This document shows, one piece after another, positions 41,860 through 49,167 of a DNA stretch of 50,652 nucleotides. The notes beneath the pieces were generated by a model. It saw only the letters and a program-made list of their open reading frames with translations, had not been told where the DNA came from and ran no database searches. Source of the DNA: Methanobacteriota archaeon (GTDB taxonomy: Archaea > Halobacteriota > Methanosarcinia > Methanotrichales > Methanotrichaceae). Location: positions 1 through 50,652 of the forward strand of contig JAKPCO010000108.1 of NCBI GenBank assembly GCA_029553285.1, given 5' to 3'. Position 1 is the stretch's first letter, and each line of letters starts with the position of its first letter. Position numbers and translations under genes: made by a program.

Positions 41860-42840
41860 ATGATCCCGTGCAGCAGGTGCAGCAGGCCCTCGGTGATACA
41901 CCAGCGCTACTCGGGCCTCAATCTGTGCGCTGAGCACTTCGAAGAGGATGTGCAGAGAAAGATCCGTGAGACGCTCAGAGCCTACAGGATATTCTCCAGA
42001 GGGGGCAGGGTGGCTGTCGCCCTCAGCGGAGGGAAGGACAGTTCTGTGCTGCTCTACACACTGAAGAGGATATTCTCCCACCGCAGGGATATCGAGCTCG
42101 TCGCCCTGATGGTCGATGAGGGCATAAGCGGCTACAGGGAGAGCACGCTGCAGACCGCCTCTGCGCTCGCGGACCGGCTTGAGGTGCCCCACATCACTCT
42201 CAGCTTCAGAGAGGAGTTCGGCATAACCACTGATGAGATCGCAAGGGAGGATCTCAGCCAGGCGCCATGCACCTACTGCGGCGTCATGAGAAAGCACCTT
42301 CTCAACAGATCAGCCAGGGAGCTCAACGCGGTTGCGCTTGCCACAGGCCACAACCTCGATGACGAGGCCCAGACCGTGCTTCTGAACTACCTGAGGGGTG
42401 ATGTTGAGAGGCTCTTCAGGCTTATACCGAAGTGCCCCAGGGAGGGGATGGTCTACAGGATAAAACCCCTCAGGAGGATTCCGGAGCGTGAGGTCGCGAC
42501 CTACGCGATGCTTCACGGTATATTCCCCAGCACCCACAAATCCTGCCCGAACGTCCCCAGAGCGATGAGGCTTGAGGTCAAGAAGATGCTCAACGATCTG
42601 GAGGCGCGGCATCCGGGCACGAAGTACTCGATCCTGAGGGGGTTCGACAGGATCCGCGAGCTTGCGCCCGATCTTCATGTTGAGCTCCAGCGGTGCGAGA
42701 GGTGCGGCGAGCCTGCGGGGAGCAGTGTGTGCAAGACATGCCAGCTGCTGGAGGAGTTCAGAGCAAAGCCTTTAAGTCATAAAAGCGAGAACTCATGCCC
42801 CGATATTTGCCTCGGTAGCTCAGCTGGTCAGAGCGAGTGA
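41860..42840 (+). CDS. tRNA 2-thiolation protein, TtuA/Ncs6 family
   Basis: A 326-residue tRNA sulfurtransferase. It has an N-terminal zinc finger (CSRCSRPSVIHQRYSGLNLCAEH), the PP-loop SGGKDSSVLLY (~residue 55), QAPCTYCGVMRKHLLN, LATGHNLDDEAQT, and a C-terminal zinc finger CERCGEPAGSSVCKTCQLLEEF. It adenylates a uridine and introduces sulfur. The conserved part ends near 42757. The remaining ~27 codons run into the tRNA-Thr gene, with the stop at 42840 inside the D-arm/anticodon-stem region. ATG 41860; FKBP is 35 bp upstream. Confidence 0.9.
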   Translation: MIPCSRCSRPSVIHQRYSGLNLCAEHFEEDVQRKIRETLRAYRIFSRGGRVAVALSGGKDSSVLLYTLKRIFSHRRDIELVALMVDEGISGYRESTLQTASALADRLEVPHITLSFREEFGITTDEIAREDLSQAPCTYCGVMRKHLLNRSARELNAVALATGHNLDDEAQTVLLNYLRGDVERLFRLIPKCPREGMVYRIKPLRRIPEREVATYAMLHGIFPSTHKSCPNVPRAMRLEVKKMLNDLEARHPGTKYSILRGFDRIRELAPDLHVELQRCERCGEPAGSSVCKTCQLLEEFRAKPLSHKSENSCPDICLGSSAGQSE

Positions 42841-42882
42841 CTTGTAATCACTAGGTCGCGTGTTCGAATCACGCCCGGGGCT
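42809..42882 (+). tRNA. tRNA-Thr (anticodon UGU)
   Basis: A 74-nt cloverleaf: acceptor GCCTCGG/CCGGGGC with one G-U pair, D-arm GCTC-AGCTGGTCA-GAGC, anticodon arm AGTGA-CTTGTAA-TCACT with anticodon TGT, T-arm GCGTG-TTCGAAT-CACGC, discriminator T, CCA not encoded. No intron. A TATA-like CCTTTAAGTCATAAAAG (about 42767-42783) lies inside the upstream ttuA coding frame, which itself ends at 42840 within the tRNA. Confidence 0.97.
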
Positions 42883-42900
42883 TCTCCTGTGGGGGTTCTC

Positions 42901-43278
42901 ATGCAGAGATTGATGGTGCTGGTGATCGTGGCATATCTCATGATCTCACCTGCCCTCTCAATACCGAAGGTTGTGGAAAAGGATGTATCGAAGAGCGAGC
43001 TAGATGAGCTCGAGGAGCTCTTCTCGGGCAGGCAGGAGGGGCAGACCGCGGCAGAGGCCAAACCAGTCGAGGAGACATCAGAGTACTCAGGCTATGTTTC
43101 GACAGACCGCACATCCATCAGCATGATCTACAGCCCACCTTACATCGGTGATCTTGTAAACAACACGCTGTTCTCAGAGCTCTCAATGCTCATGAACGTG
43201 AGCATCTCGCCTCCATATATCTCACTCAACATGACAGCGCCCAGGACAGGTTACAGAATACGCCACGTGATAAGCTGA
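42901..43278 (+). CDS. Small exported protein of unknown function
   Basis: A 125-residue protein with a signal peptide (MQRLMVLVIVAYLMISPALSIP, cleavage near residue 20). An acidic segment (VEKDVSKSELDELEELFSGRQ) follows, then a region with sequons NNT, NVS, NMT near the C-terminus. No domain is recognised. ATG 42901 follows GTGGGGG; GTG 42889 would add four residues. It starts only 18 bp after the tRNA-Thr 3' end, so it may be transcribed from the tRNA promoter. Confidence 0.6.
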   Translation: MQRLMVLVIVAYLMISPALSIPKVVEKDVSKSELDELEELFSGRQEGQTAAEAKPVEETSEYSGYVSTDRTSISMIYSPPYIGDLVNNTLFSELSMLMNVSISPPYISLNMTAPRTGYRIRHVIS

Positions 43279-43459
43279 GAGGCTGATCGCCTGCGAGAAG
43301 CACCGACCCGGCCATGCGATCCTGACAGAGGAGCGCATCAAGACCATGGCTGCTGGAGAGGCCGAAGCGGTTTTATATTTCTGAGGCTGTTTTCCGGCAG
43401 TTCGTGGTGTTTACAGCTGCGATACGCCAGTGGAGAGATCTGGAGGGCACAGCCTGCCC
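43279..43459. other. Intergenic region
   Basis: A TATA-like GGTTTTATATTTC (43371-43383) faces right with no gene behind it. 43280-43382 has coding-like composition in one frame but no start. No gene is called. Confidence 0.3.
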
Positions 43460-43576
43460 TCAGACTCGTCTCCTCCTCTTGATGTCCAGGCGTGCCTTGC
43501 ATCTCGGACATGCCTTCGGCTTGCTCACCCTTGCAACCCACTGGTATCCACATTTAGTGCACTTCATCTGTTTCAT
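43460..43576 (-). CDS. 38-residue zinc-ribbon protein
   Basis: MKQMKCTKCGYQWVARVSKP, then KACPRCKARLDIKRRRRV. Two CxxC knuckles (6/9 and 23/26) separated by 13 residues form a rubredoxin/zinc-ribbon pattern. The tail is highly basic (DIKRRRRV), which suggests nucleic-acid or ribosome contact. A minus-strand AT-rich TATA (TTATTAATACT, ~43600-43610) lies about 28 bp before ATG 43576, consistent with a leaderless start. It is too short for default gene finders. Function is unknown. Confidence 0.8.
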   Translation of the reverse strand: MKQMKCTKCGYQWVARVSKPKACPRCKARLDIKRRRRV

Positions 43577-43695
43577 ATATACATGGTTGTAATAAGAGTA
43601 TTAATAACTTTCCATTGATGATAATATTTTGATGCCATGAACCATAATCATAATTTTTGATTTTTGTTCTGCATGCACAGAAAGTGAAAGATTAC

Positions 43696-43721
43696 ATAAT
43701 ATTAATATAAATTAATATTAT
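43696..43721 (-). terminator. AT-rich hairpin at the end of cbiO
   Basis: A perfect 11-bp inverted repeat ATAATATTAAT / ATTAATATTAT with a 4-nt loop covers the last cbiO codons and stop. In RNA it folds at the 3' end of the cbi transcript; it may be a terminator or a stability element. Confidence 0.45.
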
Positions 43722-44898
43722 CTACTGGTGTGGATGTGTGCGCCCTCGGCAGGATTATCACCTCGATCTCGATGCCGAACTCCTCAGCGTAGGACCTGAT
43801 CCTGCGCTCAGCATGCTCCACCATGCCGCCGGATGTTATGATGAGAGAGCTCCTGCCTGCTATCGCCTTGAGCACGCACTTGTCCACGACCCCATAAGAG
43901 AAATCGAGCTCCAGAAGCTCCTCGTTTGCGACCATCTTCGCCTTGGTTCCCATCGCGCCGATGTAGCTCACAGCGCCCGATGAGAGGATATCGCGAATCC
44001 TTGAGGGTGGGGTGCCGGAGATGTCGCATATGTATATCCTTCCGGGTTTTCTCCCCGATATTCCAGCTGCTGATTCTATCAGGTGCATCAGATCCACAAT
44101 GTTCCTGGGCAACTCGTCCACAGGAGCCAGGAGGCCCCTCCCGAGCATCTCCCTGTAGATCTCCAGGACTGCAGGGAGCTTCAGGCGCGCCTTCCTGAGC
44201 GTATCGGGATCTGCGAACACCTTCTCCGGCGGGCCTGTGCGGACAACCTCCCCGCCGTCCATCAGCACAACCTCATCAGCCCAGCGGTACGCGAGCTCCA
44301 CGTCATGTGTGGAGATCACCACGGTCTTCCCGTAGAGGTTCAGCTCATCGAGCATCTCCATGATCTCCTCAGATGTCGCGGGATCCAAGTTGCTTGTCGG
44401 CTCATCCAGAACCAGAACATCAGGCTCCATCACCAGGATACCTGCTATGGCTACCCGCTTCTTCTCCCCGCCGCTGAGGTGGTGTGGGGGTCGGTTCCGG
44501 TGCTCCTCCAGACCCACATAGCTCAGAGCATATCCAACATATCTCTCGATCTTATCTCCCGGATAACCAAGGTTAAGAGGCCCAAATGCGATGTCCTGCT
44601 CAACCGTGGGGGCGAAGAGCTGGTCATCTGAGTTCTGGAAGACCATGCCCACGCTCTTCCTGATATCCGTGAGAGAACGAGAATCATACCTCATCGGCTG
44701 GCCCCTGAAAAGGACCACCCCAGATGATGGTCTAAGGGTACCGTTTAGCATCAGCAGCAGTGTGGATTTCCCAGCGCCGTTGGGGCCTACAAGAGCTACC
44801 TTGCTGCTGCTCTCTATGGAGAGCGTGACGTTCCTGAGAGCAGCATGCCCATCCCCGTAGATGTAGCATACATCCCTGAGCCCGAGTATCTCGCTCAA
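43702..44898 (-). CDS. cbiO: Cobalt ECF transporter ATPase with C-terminal extension
   Basis: A 398-residue ABC ATPase energising cobalt uptake. Walker A is GPNGAGKST, the Q-loop is in VGMVFQNSDDQLFAPTVEQDIAFGP, signature HLSGGEKKRVAIAG, Walker B VLVLDEPTSNLDP and H-loop STHDVELA. The ATPase ends near residue 270. An extra ~125 residues follow (IYICDISGTPPSRIRDIL, VSYIGAMGTKAKMVANEELLELDFSYGVVDKCVLKA, SSLIITSGGMVEHAERRI), not part of ordinary CbiO. TTG 44898 overlaps the cbiQ stop by 4 bp (TTGA) after GGGGCGGATC. The extension may sense metal or regulate the transporter (inference). Confidence 0.88.
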   Translation of the reverse strand: MSEILGLRDVCYIYGDGHAALRNVTLSIESSSKVALVGPNGAGKSTLLLMLNGTLRPSSGVVLFRGQPMRYDSRSLTDIRKSVGMVFQNSDDQLFAPTVEQDIAFGPLNLGYPGDKIERYVGYALSYVGLEEHRNRPPHHLSGGEKKRVAIAGILVMEPDVLVLDEPTSNLDPATSEEIMEMLDELNLYGKTVVISTHDVELAYRWADEVVLMDGGEVVRTGPPEKVFADPDTLRKARLKLPAVLEIYREMLGRGLLAPVDELPRNIVDLMHLIESAAGISGRKPGRIYICDISGTPPSRIRDILSSGAVSYIGAMGTKAKMVANEELLELDFSYGVVDKCVLKAIAGRSSLIITSGGMVEHAERRIRSYAEEFGIEIEVIILPRAHTSTPVDNINLY

Positions 44899-45659
44899 GC
44901 TGATCCGCCCCTGATAACTGCGAGCAGCAGTGCTGTGATCGAGAGAATGTAAATAAAAGATACTGCAAGATGGCCCGGCCTCACAGAATGGCTCTCCACC
45001 AGGGGCATCCTCCCGCTGTAGCATCTCGAGTCCATGGCCACCATCAGCCTCTCTCCCCTCTCCCAGGCTCTTATGAAGAGAACGCTGGCGAGCATTGCGG
45101 AGGAGCTGATGGAGCTCCTGATGCTTGAGTAACCCATCCTCATCTCCTGAGCGCTGCGCACCATCATCGCCTCCTCAAGAAGGACGAAGATATAGCGGTA
45201 TATGAGCATCGAGAGCTCCACCAGAGACTCCGGCAGTCCCATGCTTCTCAGAATGGCGAAGATCTCAGTCATGGGGGTCGTGAGAGCGATGAAGAACAGA
45301 GAGGATGTGCCGCCGATCGTTCTGGATAGCAGAAGGAGGCCAAGCCACATCCCCTCGCGGCTGAGCCTGAGAGCGCCGATGCTCACCAGCGCCTCACCGG
45401 GGCTAAGGAGCGCGACGACCGAGGCGCTCAGGAGCGCGAAGGAGAGCGGTATTGCGGTGAGCCCGATGTACAGCCTCCAGGGTATCCTGGCCAGCGCGAT
45501 CAGAGCAGCGCTCAGGCATGCTGACACCGCGAGGGGCACAGCAGGCGTCGGGGATGCGATGCATGCGATTATTGAGAACGCCCCTATCGCGAGCTTGAGC
45601 TTCGGGCTCACCCCCCTCAATCCGTTCTCATGCGCATAGTCGTCCAGGAGCCTGTGCAT
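44895..45659 (-). CDS. cbiQ: Cobalt ECF transporter transmembrane component
   Basis: A 254-residue T-component with six or so helices. It contains the EcfT coupling motifs with Ala-Arg-Gly/Glu-Arg-Gly character near RAWERGERLMVAMDSRCYSGRMP. The N-terminus HRLLDDYAHENGLRGVSPKLKLAIG is typical of CbiQ (DxYAxxNxLR). It lies 3 bp after cbiN and overlaps cbiO by 4 bp. Confidence 0.92.
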   Translation of the reverse strand: MHRLLDDYAHENGLRGVSPKLKLAIGAFSIIACIASPTPAVPLAVSACLSAALIALARIPWRLYIGLTAIPLSFALLSASVVALLSPGEALVSIGALRLSREGMWLGLLLLSRTIGGTSSLFFIALTTPMTEIFAILRSMGLPESLVELSMLIYRYIFVLLEEAMMVRSAQEMRMGYSSIRSSISSSAMLASVLFIRAWERGERLMVAMDSRCYSGRMPLVESHSVRPGHLAVSFIYILSITALLLAVIRGGSA

Positions 45660-45662
45660 ACC

Positions 45663-45947
45663 CTAGTTTCCGCCCTCAGTCTTCCTTCTGTAGTACCCAA
45701 GGAAGTATCCTATGACCAGGCCGCCGATCGCAGCCTGGAGGCTGAAGAAGAGGCTCTCGATCTCGCCGCTTGGAGGCTCCCAGAGGGGCTTCAGCCATGG
45801 GGTATAGCTTCCGCCTGTCAGCTCCTCTATCACACCCTCAGCCTTCGAATCCGCACCCTCCCATTCGTGCAGACCGCTCTGGCTGGTCCAGAGGAATGCC
45901 AGGAAGAAAATCAGTATCGATGCGAGTGCTATGAGCTCTCCTTTCAT
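45663..45947 (-). CDS. cbiN: Cobalt transporter subunit CbiN
   Basis: A 94-residue protein with two membrane helices (residues 6-22 and 68-88) and an external loop with GADSKAEGVIEEL and WEPPSGEIESLFFSLQAAIGG, diagnostic of CbiN rather than nickel-type NikN. It is needed with CbiM for Co(II) capture. It overlaps the cbiM stop by 4 bp (45944-45947). Confidence 0.93.
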   Translation of the reverse strand: MKGELIALASILIFFLAFLWTSQSGLHEWEGADSKAEGVIEELTGGSYTPWLKPLWEPPSGEIESLFFSLQAAIGGLVIGYFLGYYRRKTEGGN

Positions 45948-46633
45948 GTCATTCCCCCCTGCAGCCTCGCCAGATCCATTTTTGATATCACATTGAGCCT
46001 CAGCAGAACCTCGCTCCTCGCCTGGAGTATGTACTTGAACATAAGAGCTGAGATCACGCCTTCTATGCCCGCCAGCGGCACCTGCGTGATCGCAAACACA
46101 GCAGCAAACGCCTTCAGTGATAAAAGAACTCCACCATCAGCAGCCGGAAACGCAAGCGCGAGCTGCAGTGACGTCACGACATAAGTCGCGAGATCTGCCA
46201 GAGCAGCTGCCAGGAATACTGCGAGGTACAGATTGAACCTCTGCGTCGCTCTGTAGACCAGATAACCCACCACAGGTCCAGCAATTCCCATGGAGAAGAC
46301 GTTTGCCCCGAGCGTGCTCAGGCCTCCATGTGCCAGAAAAAGCGCCTGGTACAGGAGAACGATTGTGGAAAGGACGGATGTGATCCATGGTCCAAACAGT
46401 ATGGCGCCTATGCCGGTGCCTGTGGGATGCGAGCAGCTCCCTGTGACAGAGGGGAGCTTCAGGGAAGAGAGCACGAATATGAAGGCGCCCGCTACCGCCA
46501 GGAGCGGCAGGGTCTCGCGCTGCTCACGCGCCATTCTGCCGATCCTGCTCACTCCGTATGCCACGAAAGGAAGCGATGCCGCAAACCATATCTCCCACCA
46601 GGGATGCGGGAGGAACCCCTCCATGATGTGCAT
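45944..46633 (-). CDS. cbiM: Cobalt ECF transporter substrate-binding component
   Basis: A 229-residue S-component with about seven helices. The N-terminus MHIMEGFLPHPWWE is the metal site: in this family the amino terminus and His2 coordinate Co(II), so the exact start matters. ATG 46633 gives MHIM, and the minus-strand TATA CTTTATATATC is centred ~25 bp upstream, so the transcript is leaderless at this ATG. The frame extends 17 codons further, but that would bury His2. It leads the cbiMNQO operon; cobalt serves corrinoid synthesis. Confidence 0.92.
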   Translation of the reverse strand: MHIMEGFLPHPWWEIWFAASLPFVAYGVSRIGRMAREQRETLPLLAVAGAFIFVLSSLKLPSVTGSCSHPTGTGIGAILFGPWITSVLSTIVLLYQALFLAHGGLSTLGANVFSMGIAGPVVGYLVYRATQRFNLYLAVFLAAALADLATYVVTSLQLALAFPAADGGVLLSLKAFAAVFAITQVPLAGIEGVISALMFKYILQARSEVLLRLNVISKMDLARLQGGMT

Positions 46634-46651
46634 GAGCCCTGATCCGTGGGC

Positions 46652-46664
46652 CAGATATATAAAG
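46652..46664 (-). promoter_or_regulatory. cbiMNQO promoter
   Basis: CTTTATATATC on the minus strand, centred ~25 bp before ATG 46633, a textbook archaeal TATA box for a leaderless transcript. No cobalamin riboswitch-like structure is seen, and there is no room for one if transcription starts at the ATG. Confidence 0.65.
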
Positions 46665-46750
46665 ATTACTTGAGTATGTATCAAAAAAGTTTAACTCCCG
46701 CAACGTCCCAGTATTGTCTGCTTTGGAGACTGCGTAACAAAAGATAACCG

Positions 46751-46842
46751 AATGGAGATTCAGGAATTAGCACCCACTGTCGCAACAGATCACAAATCCA
46801 CGATGCCACATGCTACTGGGTTCGATGCTCCGAGTACACTAC
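46751..46842. repeat. Repeat C, copy 2 (92 bp)
   Basis: Second copy of the sequence at 40816-40903, in the same orientation and ending 124 bp before the downstream gene. A TATA-like TTCAAATACC (46891-46900) follows, as in the FKBP upstream region. Confidence 0.6.
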
Positions 46843-46965
46843 ATAAAATTTTGATAAGTTGCCACGAGTTCCGGAGCAGGCAGAGCAAAAGGTTCAAATA
46901 CCTGTATGCCAGACATGTGGATGCGCAGAAACTCTGTGGAGTTTTTCGCTTAGGATGGATGAAAG

Positions 46966-47190
46966 TTGTTTAGACATGATGAAGGATTTTCGCAAGGTGC
47001 TGCACCTTCTGCCCCTGTGGCGGTTGGCACCGAGTACAACGTGAAGATAGAGGATATAGCCCGTGAAGGGGACGGTATTGCAAGGGTTGAGGGCTTCGTT
47101 ATCTTTGTCCCGGATACTAAGGTCGGGGATCAGGTAAGGATTCAGGTCGACCGTGTGATGCGCCGCTTCGCGATCGGCCATCTGGTCTGA
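46966..47190 (+). CDS. TRAM-domain protein
   Basis: A 74-residue single-domain TRAM protein: VGTEYNVKIEDIAREGDGIARVEGFVIFVPDTKVGDQVRIQVDRVMRRFAIGHLV spans the whole beta-barrel. Stand-alone TRAM proteins of methanogens bind RNA and have been studied as cold-responsive RNA chaperones. TTG 46966 follows GGATGAAAG (46953-46961). No ATG is available upstream of the domain, and a GTG at about residue 18 would cut its first strand. It lies downstream of repeat C copy 2. Confidence 0.85.
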   Translation: MFRHDEGFSQGAAPSAPVAVGTEYNVKIEDIAREGDGIARVEGFVIFVPDTKVGDQVRIQVDRVMRRFAIGHLV

Positions 47191-47437
47191 AGACACCAGC
47201 TTTTGCACAAGGAGTTTGCTGGTTCTTTGAACCAAGCAACCTTTGTTTTTTGGTCGTGTACTTGAATCATCGAGATGACAGCTGGTTCGTATAATTCCTG
47301 ATCTGCCAGTGAATGCCGGTTCCTGGGATTCGAGCGCACACCCTGTTTTTGAGCTGGCTCATCTCCGGGAATTAGTTCCGGATTGAGCGAATTTTTCAGA
47401 ATTGCTGGACTCTTTTTAACATTCTCTGTCAATCAGT
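47191..47437. other. Intergenic region before the nested repeats
   Basis: No gene is seen. A T-rich run (CTTTGTTTTTTGG near 47240, TCTTTTTAAC near 47411) may serve termination of the TRAM gene. Confidence 0.3.
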
Positions 47438-47680
47438 CTGTGTTTGATAACTTTTCCATATTTTCTTAGAGGTTGATTCCGGTCTATCCCCCATCCATTC
47501 CTGGAATCGTCTTCTGCTTACTGATTTTCAGGACTCGCTCTTATCCATACGATAACTTGCCCATAGAAGCGCTGGTCATGCCATGCATTCTTGGTGAATG
47601 AATAAGTGTGTTCAGCAGCCGCATTGGACGACCTGCAAGTTGCCAAACACATAAGAGCGTCAGGACTTATCCAACAAAGC
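47438..47680. repeat. Repeat B, copy 2, split by element A
   Basis: Left part (47438-47535) and right part (47660-47680) together match repeat B at 33279-33394. The ends CTGTGTTTGATAA and TTATCCAACAAAGC have decayed slightly. Element A (47536-47659) is inserted within TTTCAGGACT, duplicating TCAGGACT. Confidence 0.85.
47536..47659. repeat. MITE-like element A, copy 4 (124 bp), nested in repeat B
   Basis: CGCTCTTATCC (47536) to CACATAAGAGCG (47659), flanked by exact 8-bp duplications TCAGGACT (47528-47535 and 47660-47667). The empty site GATTTTCAGGACTTATCC exists intact in repeat B copy 1 (33369-33386). This proves insertion with 8-bp duplication and shows that repeat B is older. Confidence 0.92.
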
Positions 47681-47852
47681 ATCAAGAAGCTAATTCAACT
47701 GAATCCTTATCGATCCGTCGGATCACGGGAATAAGCCTAACAAAACACTCCGCGATCTGGATGTGCCTGGTTTATATCCAGTGACACTTTCGTGCAAAAC
47801 AGCGCACCGTTTGTCAGTTTCGGTTTGGCAGTCTGGAGTGCGATTGCGTGCA

Positions 47853-48515
47853 TCAAGCGCGAGGAGCCTGATAATTACAGCCCCTTCTCATTCCCTCCGG
47901 AAGAGTCTCGAGGATGATGCTGTAGCTGCCCCTCGCGCTGCCCGCCTTGATCCTCATGCTGCCCTTGCCGAGCTGCAGATCCTCATCGATCGTGAGATTT
48001 ATGTTGCCAGCAACCTCACCAGCTTCAGCTCCCTCCGCAGCTCTCGCGTCTCTGAACCTGATTCTGGCCAGCTCCGCGTCTATTCTGGTTATATTTCCCG
48101 ATCGCGAGAGAGAAATCCCTCTCAGCTGGTAAACATCCTGCGCAAGCCTGAGAACGCCTCTGTATGTGATGTTGCCTCTGCTGATCTCCGCCTGTATCTC
48201 CTCCAGGCTCATGTTAGATGAGAGCAGCTCCCTCGCTTTTGTCGGATCCACCTCCCTCATGCCCTCGATCCAGATGCTCAGCATGGAGGATACGTTCTCG
48301 CGCAAGGCGAACCCGCGGTAATGGAGCATCGGGATCGCGCTCCCTTCCTGCATGCGCACCCCATGCCGCAGCATTTCCGGCTCCTGCGGAGGTTCCGGGG
48401 GAGGCATGTCCGGAGGCGCGTCCGGACTCAAATGCACACCTGTGAAAGGGATGCCAGAGGATGAGCTTATAACAACAAATCCCACGATCAGGGATAATGC
48501 CAGTTTATGCATCAA
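47853..48515 (-). CDS. Exported protein of unknown function
   Basis: A 220-residue protein with a signal peptide (MMHKLALSLIVGFVVISSSSG), a proline-rich linker (APPDMPPPEPPQEPE) and a mature domain with sequons NVS, NMS, NIT (twice) and NLT. It is helical (SLEEIQAEISRGNITYRGVLRLAQDVYQL), then beta-rich with alternating charge. No domain is recognised. The start is ATG 48515. It is on the same strand as the next two genes upstream; the three could be functionally linked envelope genes. Confidence 0.7.
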   Translation of the reverse strand: MMHKLALSLIVGFVVISSSSGIPFTGVHLSPDAPPDMPPPEPPQEPEMLRHGVRMQEGSAIPMLHYRGFALRENVSSMLSIWIEGMREVDPTKARELLSSNMSLEEIQAEISRGNITYRGVLRLAQDVYQLRGISLSRSGNITRIDAELARIRFRDARAAEGAEAGEVAGNINLTIDEDLQLGKGSMRIKAGSARGSYSIILETLPEGMRRGCNYQAPRA

Positions 48516-48667
48516 TCACACCACGCCCAGATGCTCCGGATGAGATGTAAAGATATGCTGCAGGTGCATGGATAAATATGCACCGGGGAGATGCATGACA
48601 TAAAGGTTACCAGGATTGCTGGCCTGCTGAAGGCCAGCCGATCCTGCAAGGGAACCCCATATCATAG
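48516..48667. other. Intergenic region
   Basis: No gene. It holds the upstream region of the exported-protein gene; no clear TATA box is seen. Confidence 0.25.
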
Positions 48668-49063
48668 TCATCTTTGCATCTTTCCATATCCCGGCCCTCT
48701 GGGACCCTGAGCTCCGCCCATGGGCCAGTAAGGGCACTCCATGTATTTTCCCCTCATCTCCGCGAGGGTCGTGTTGTTCATCTCAGCTATCTTCTTCTCC
48801 TTCAGCTCTCTGATCTCCGCAAGCGTCATGTTCTCCAGCTCAGCCCTCTTCTTCTCCCTCAGCTCCCTGATCTCCGCAAGCGTCATGTTGTCGAGCTCCT
48901 CCTGCGTGAGATCGTCCATAAGGAGCCAGACGCCGCCAGGCCCCACCTCAGGGCCACACCCGCGATCATCAAATCTGCCACGCATGCCATCATGCATGGA
49001 CATCGCTGGCACAGCAAGAAGCGCTGCGAGCGCCAGCACACCCATAATCTTCAGTCCTGACAC
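48668..49063 (-). CDS. Small exported protein with three ~19-residue NMT/NTT repeats
   Basis: A 131-residue protein. The N-terminal signal peptide (LKIMGVLALAALLAVPAMSM) is followed by a Met/His/Gly/Asp-rich stretch (HDGMRGRFDDRGCGPEVGPGG), then three near-identical helical units NMTLAEIRELREKKRAELE, NMTLAEIRELKEKKIAEMN and NTTLAEMRGKY, each opening with an N-glycosylation sequon. The tail MECPYWPMGGAQGPRGPGYGKMQ is Pro/Gly/Met-rich. GTG 49063 follows GGTGATGAT, and a minus-strand TATA CTTTTATATC (~49107-49116) supports it. The helical units recall Spy/CpxP-type envelope proteins only loosely. Function is unknown. Confidence 0.75.
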   Translation of the reverse strand: MSGLKIMGVLALAALLAVPAMSMHDGMRGRFDDRGCGPEVGPGGVWLLMDDLTQEELDNMTLAEIRELREKKRAELENMTLAEIRELKEKKIAEMNNTTLAEMRGKYMECPYWPMGGAQGPRGPGYGKMQR

Positions 49064-49167
49064 ATCATCACCTTGCCCTCTCGGGCAGGATCTGCTCTGT
49101 CTGAACGATATAAAAGAGGCATGCAGGACGAACGTCCATATCGTCGGTATTTTCAGACATGAAATGT

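Noticed and set aside
43280-43382. Coding-like stretch after the exported protein gene (frame LIACEKHRPGHAILTEERI)
   Set aside because: No start codon or promoter; might be a remnant, but no family is recognised.
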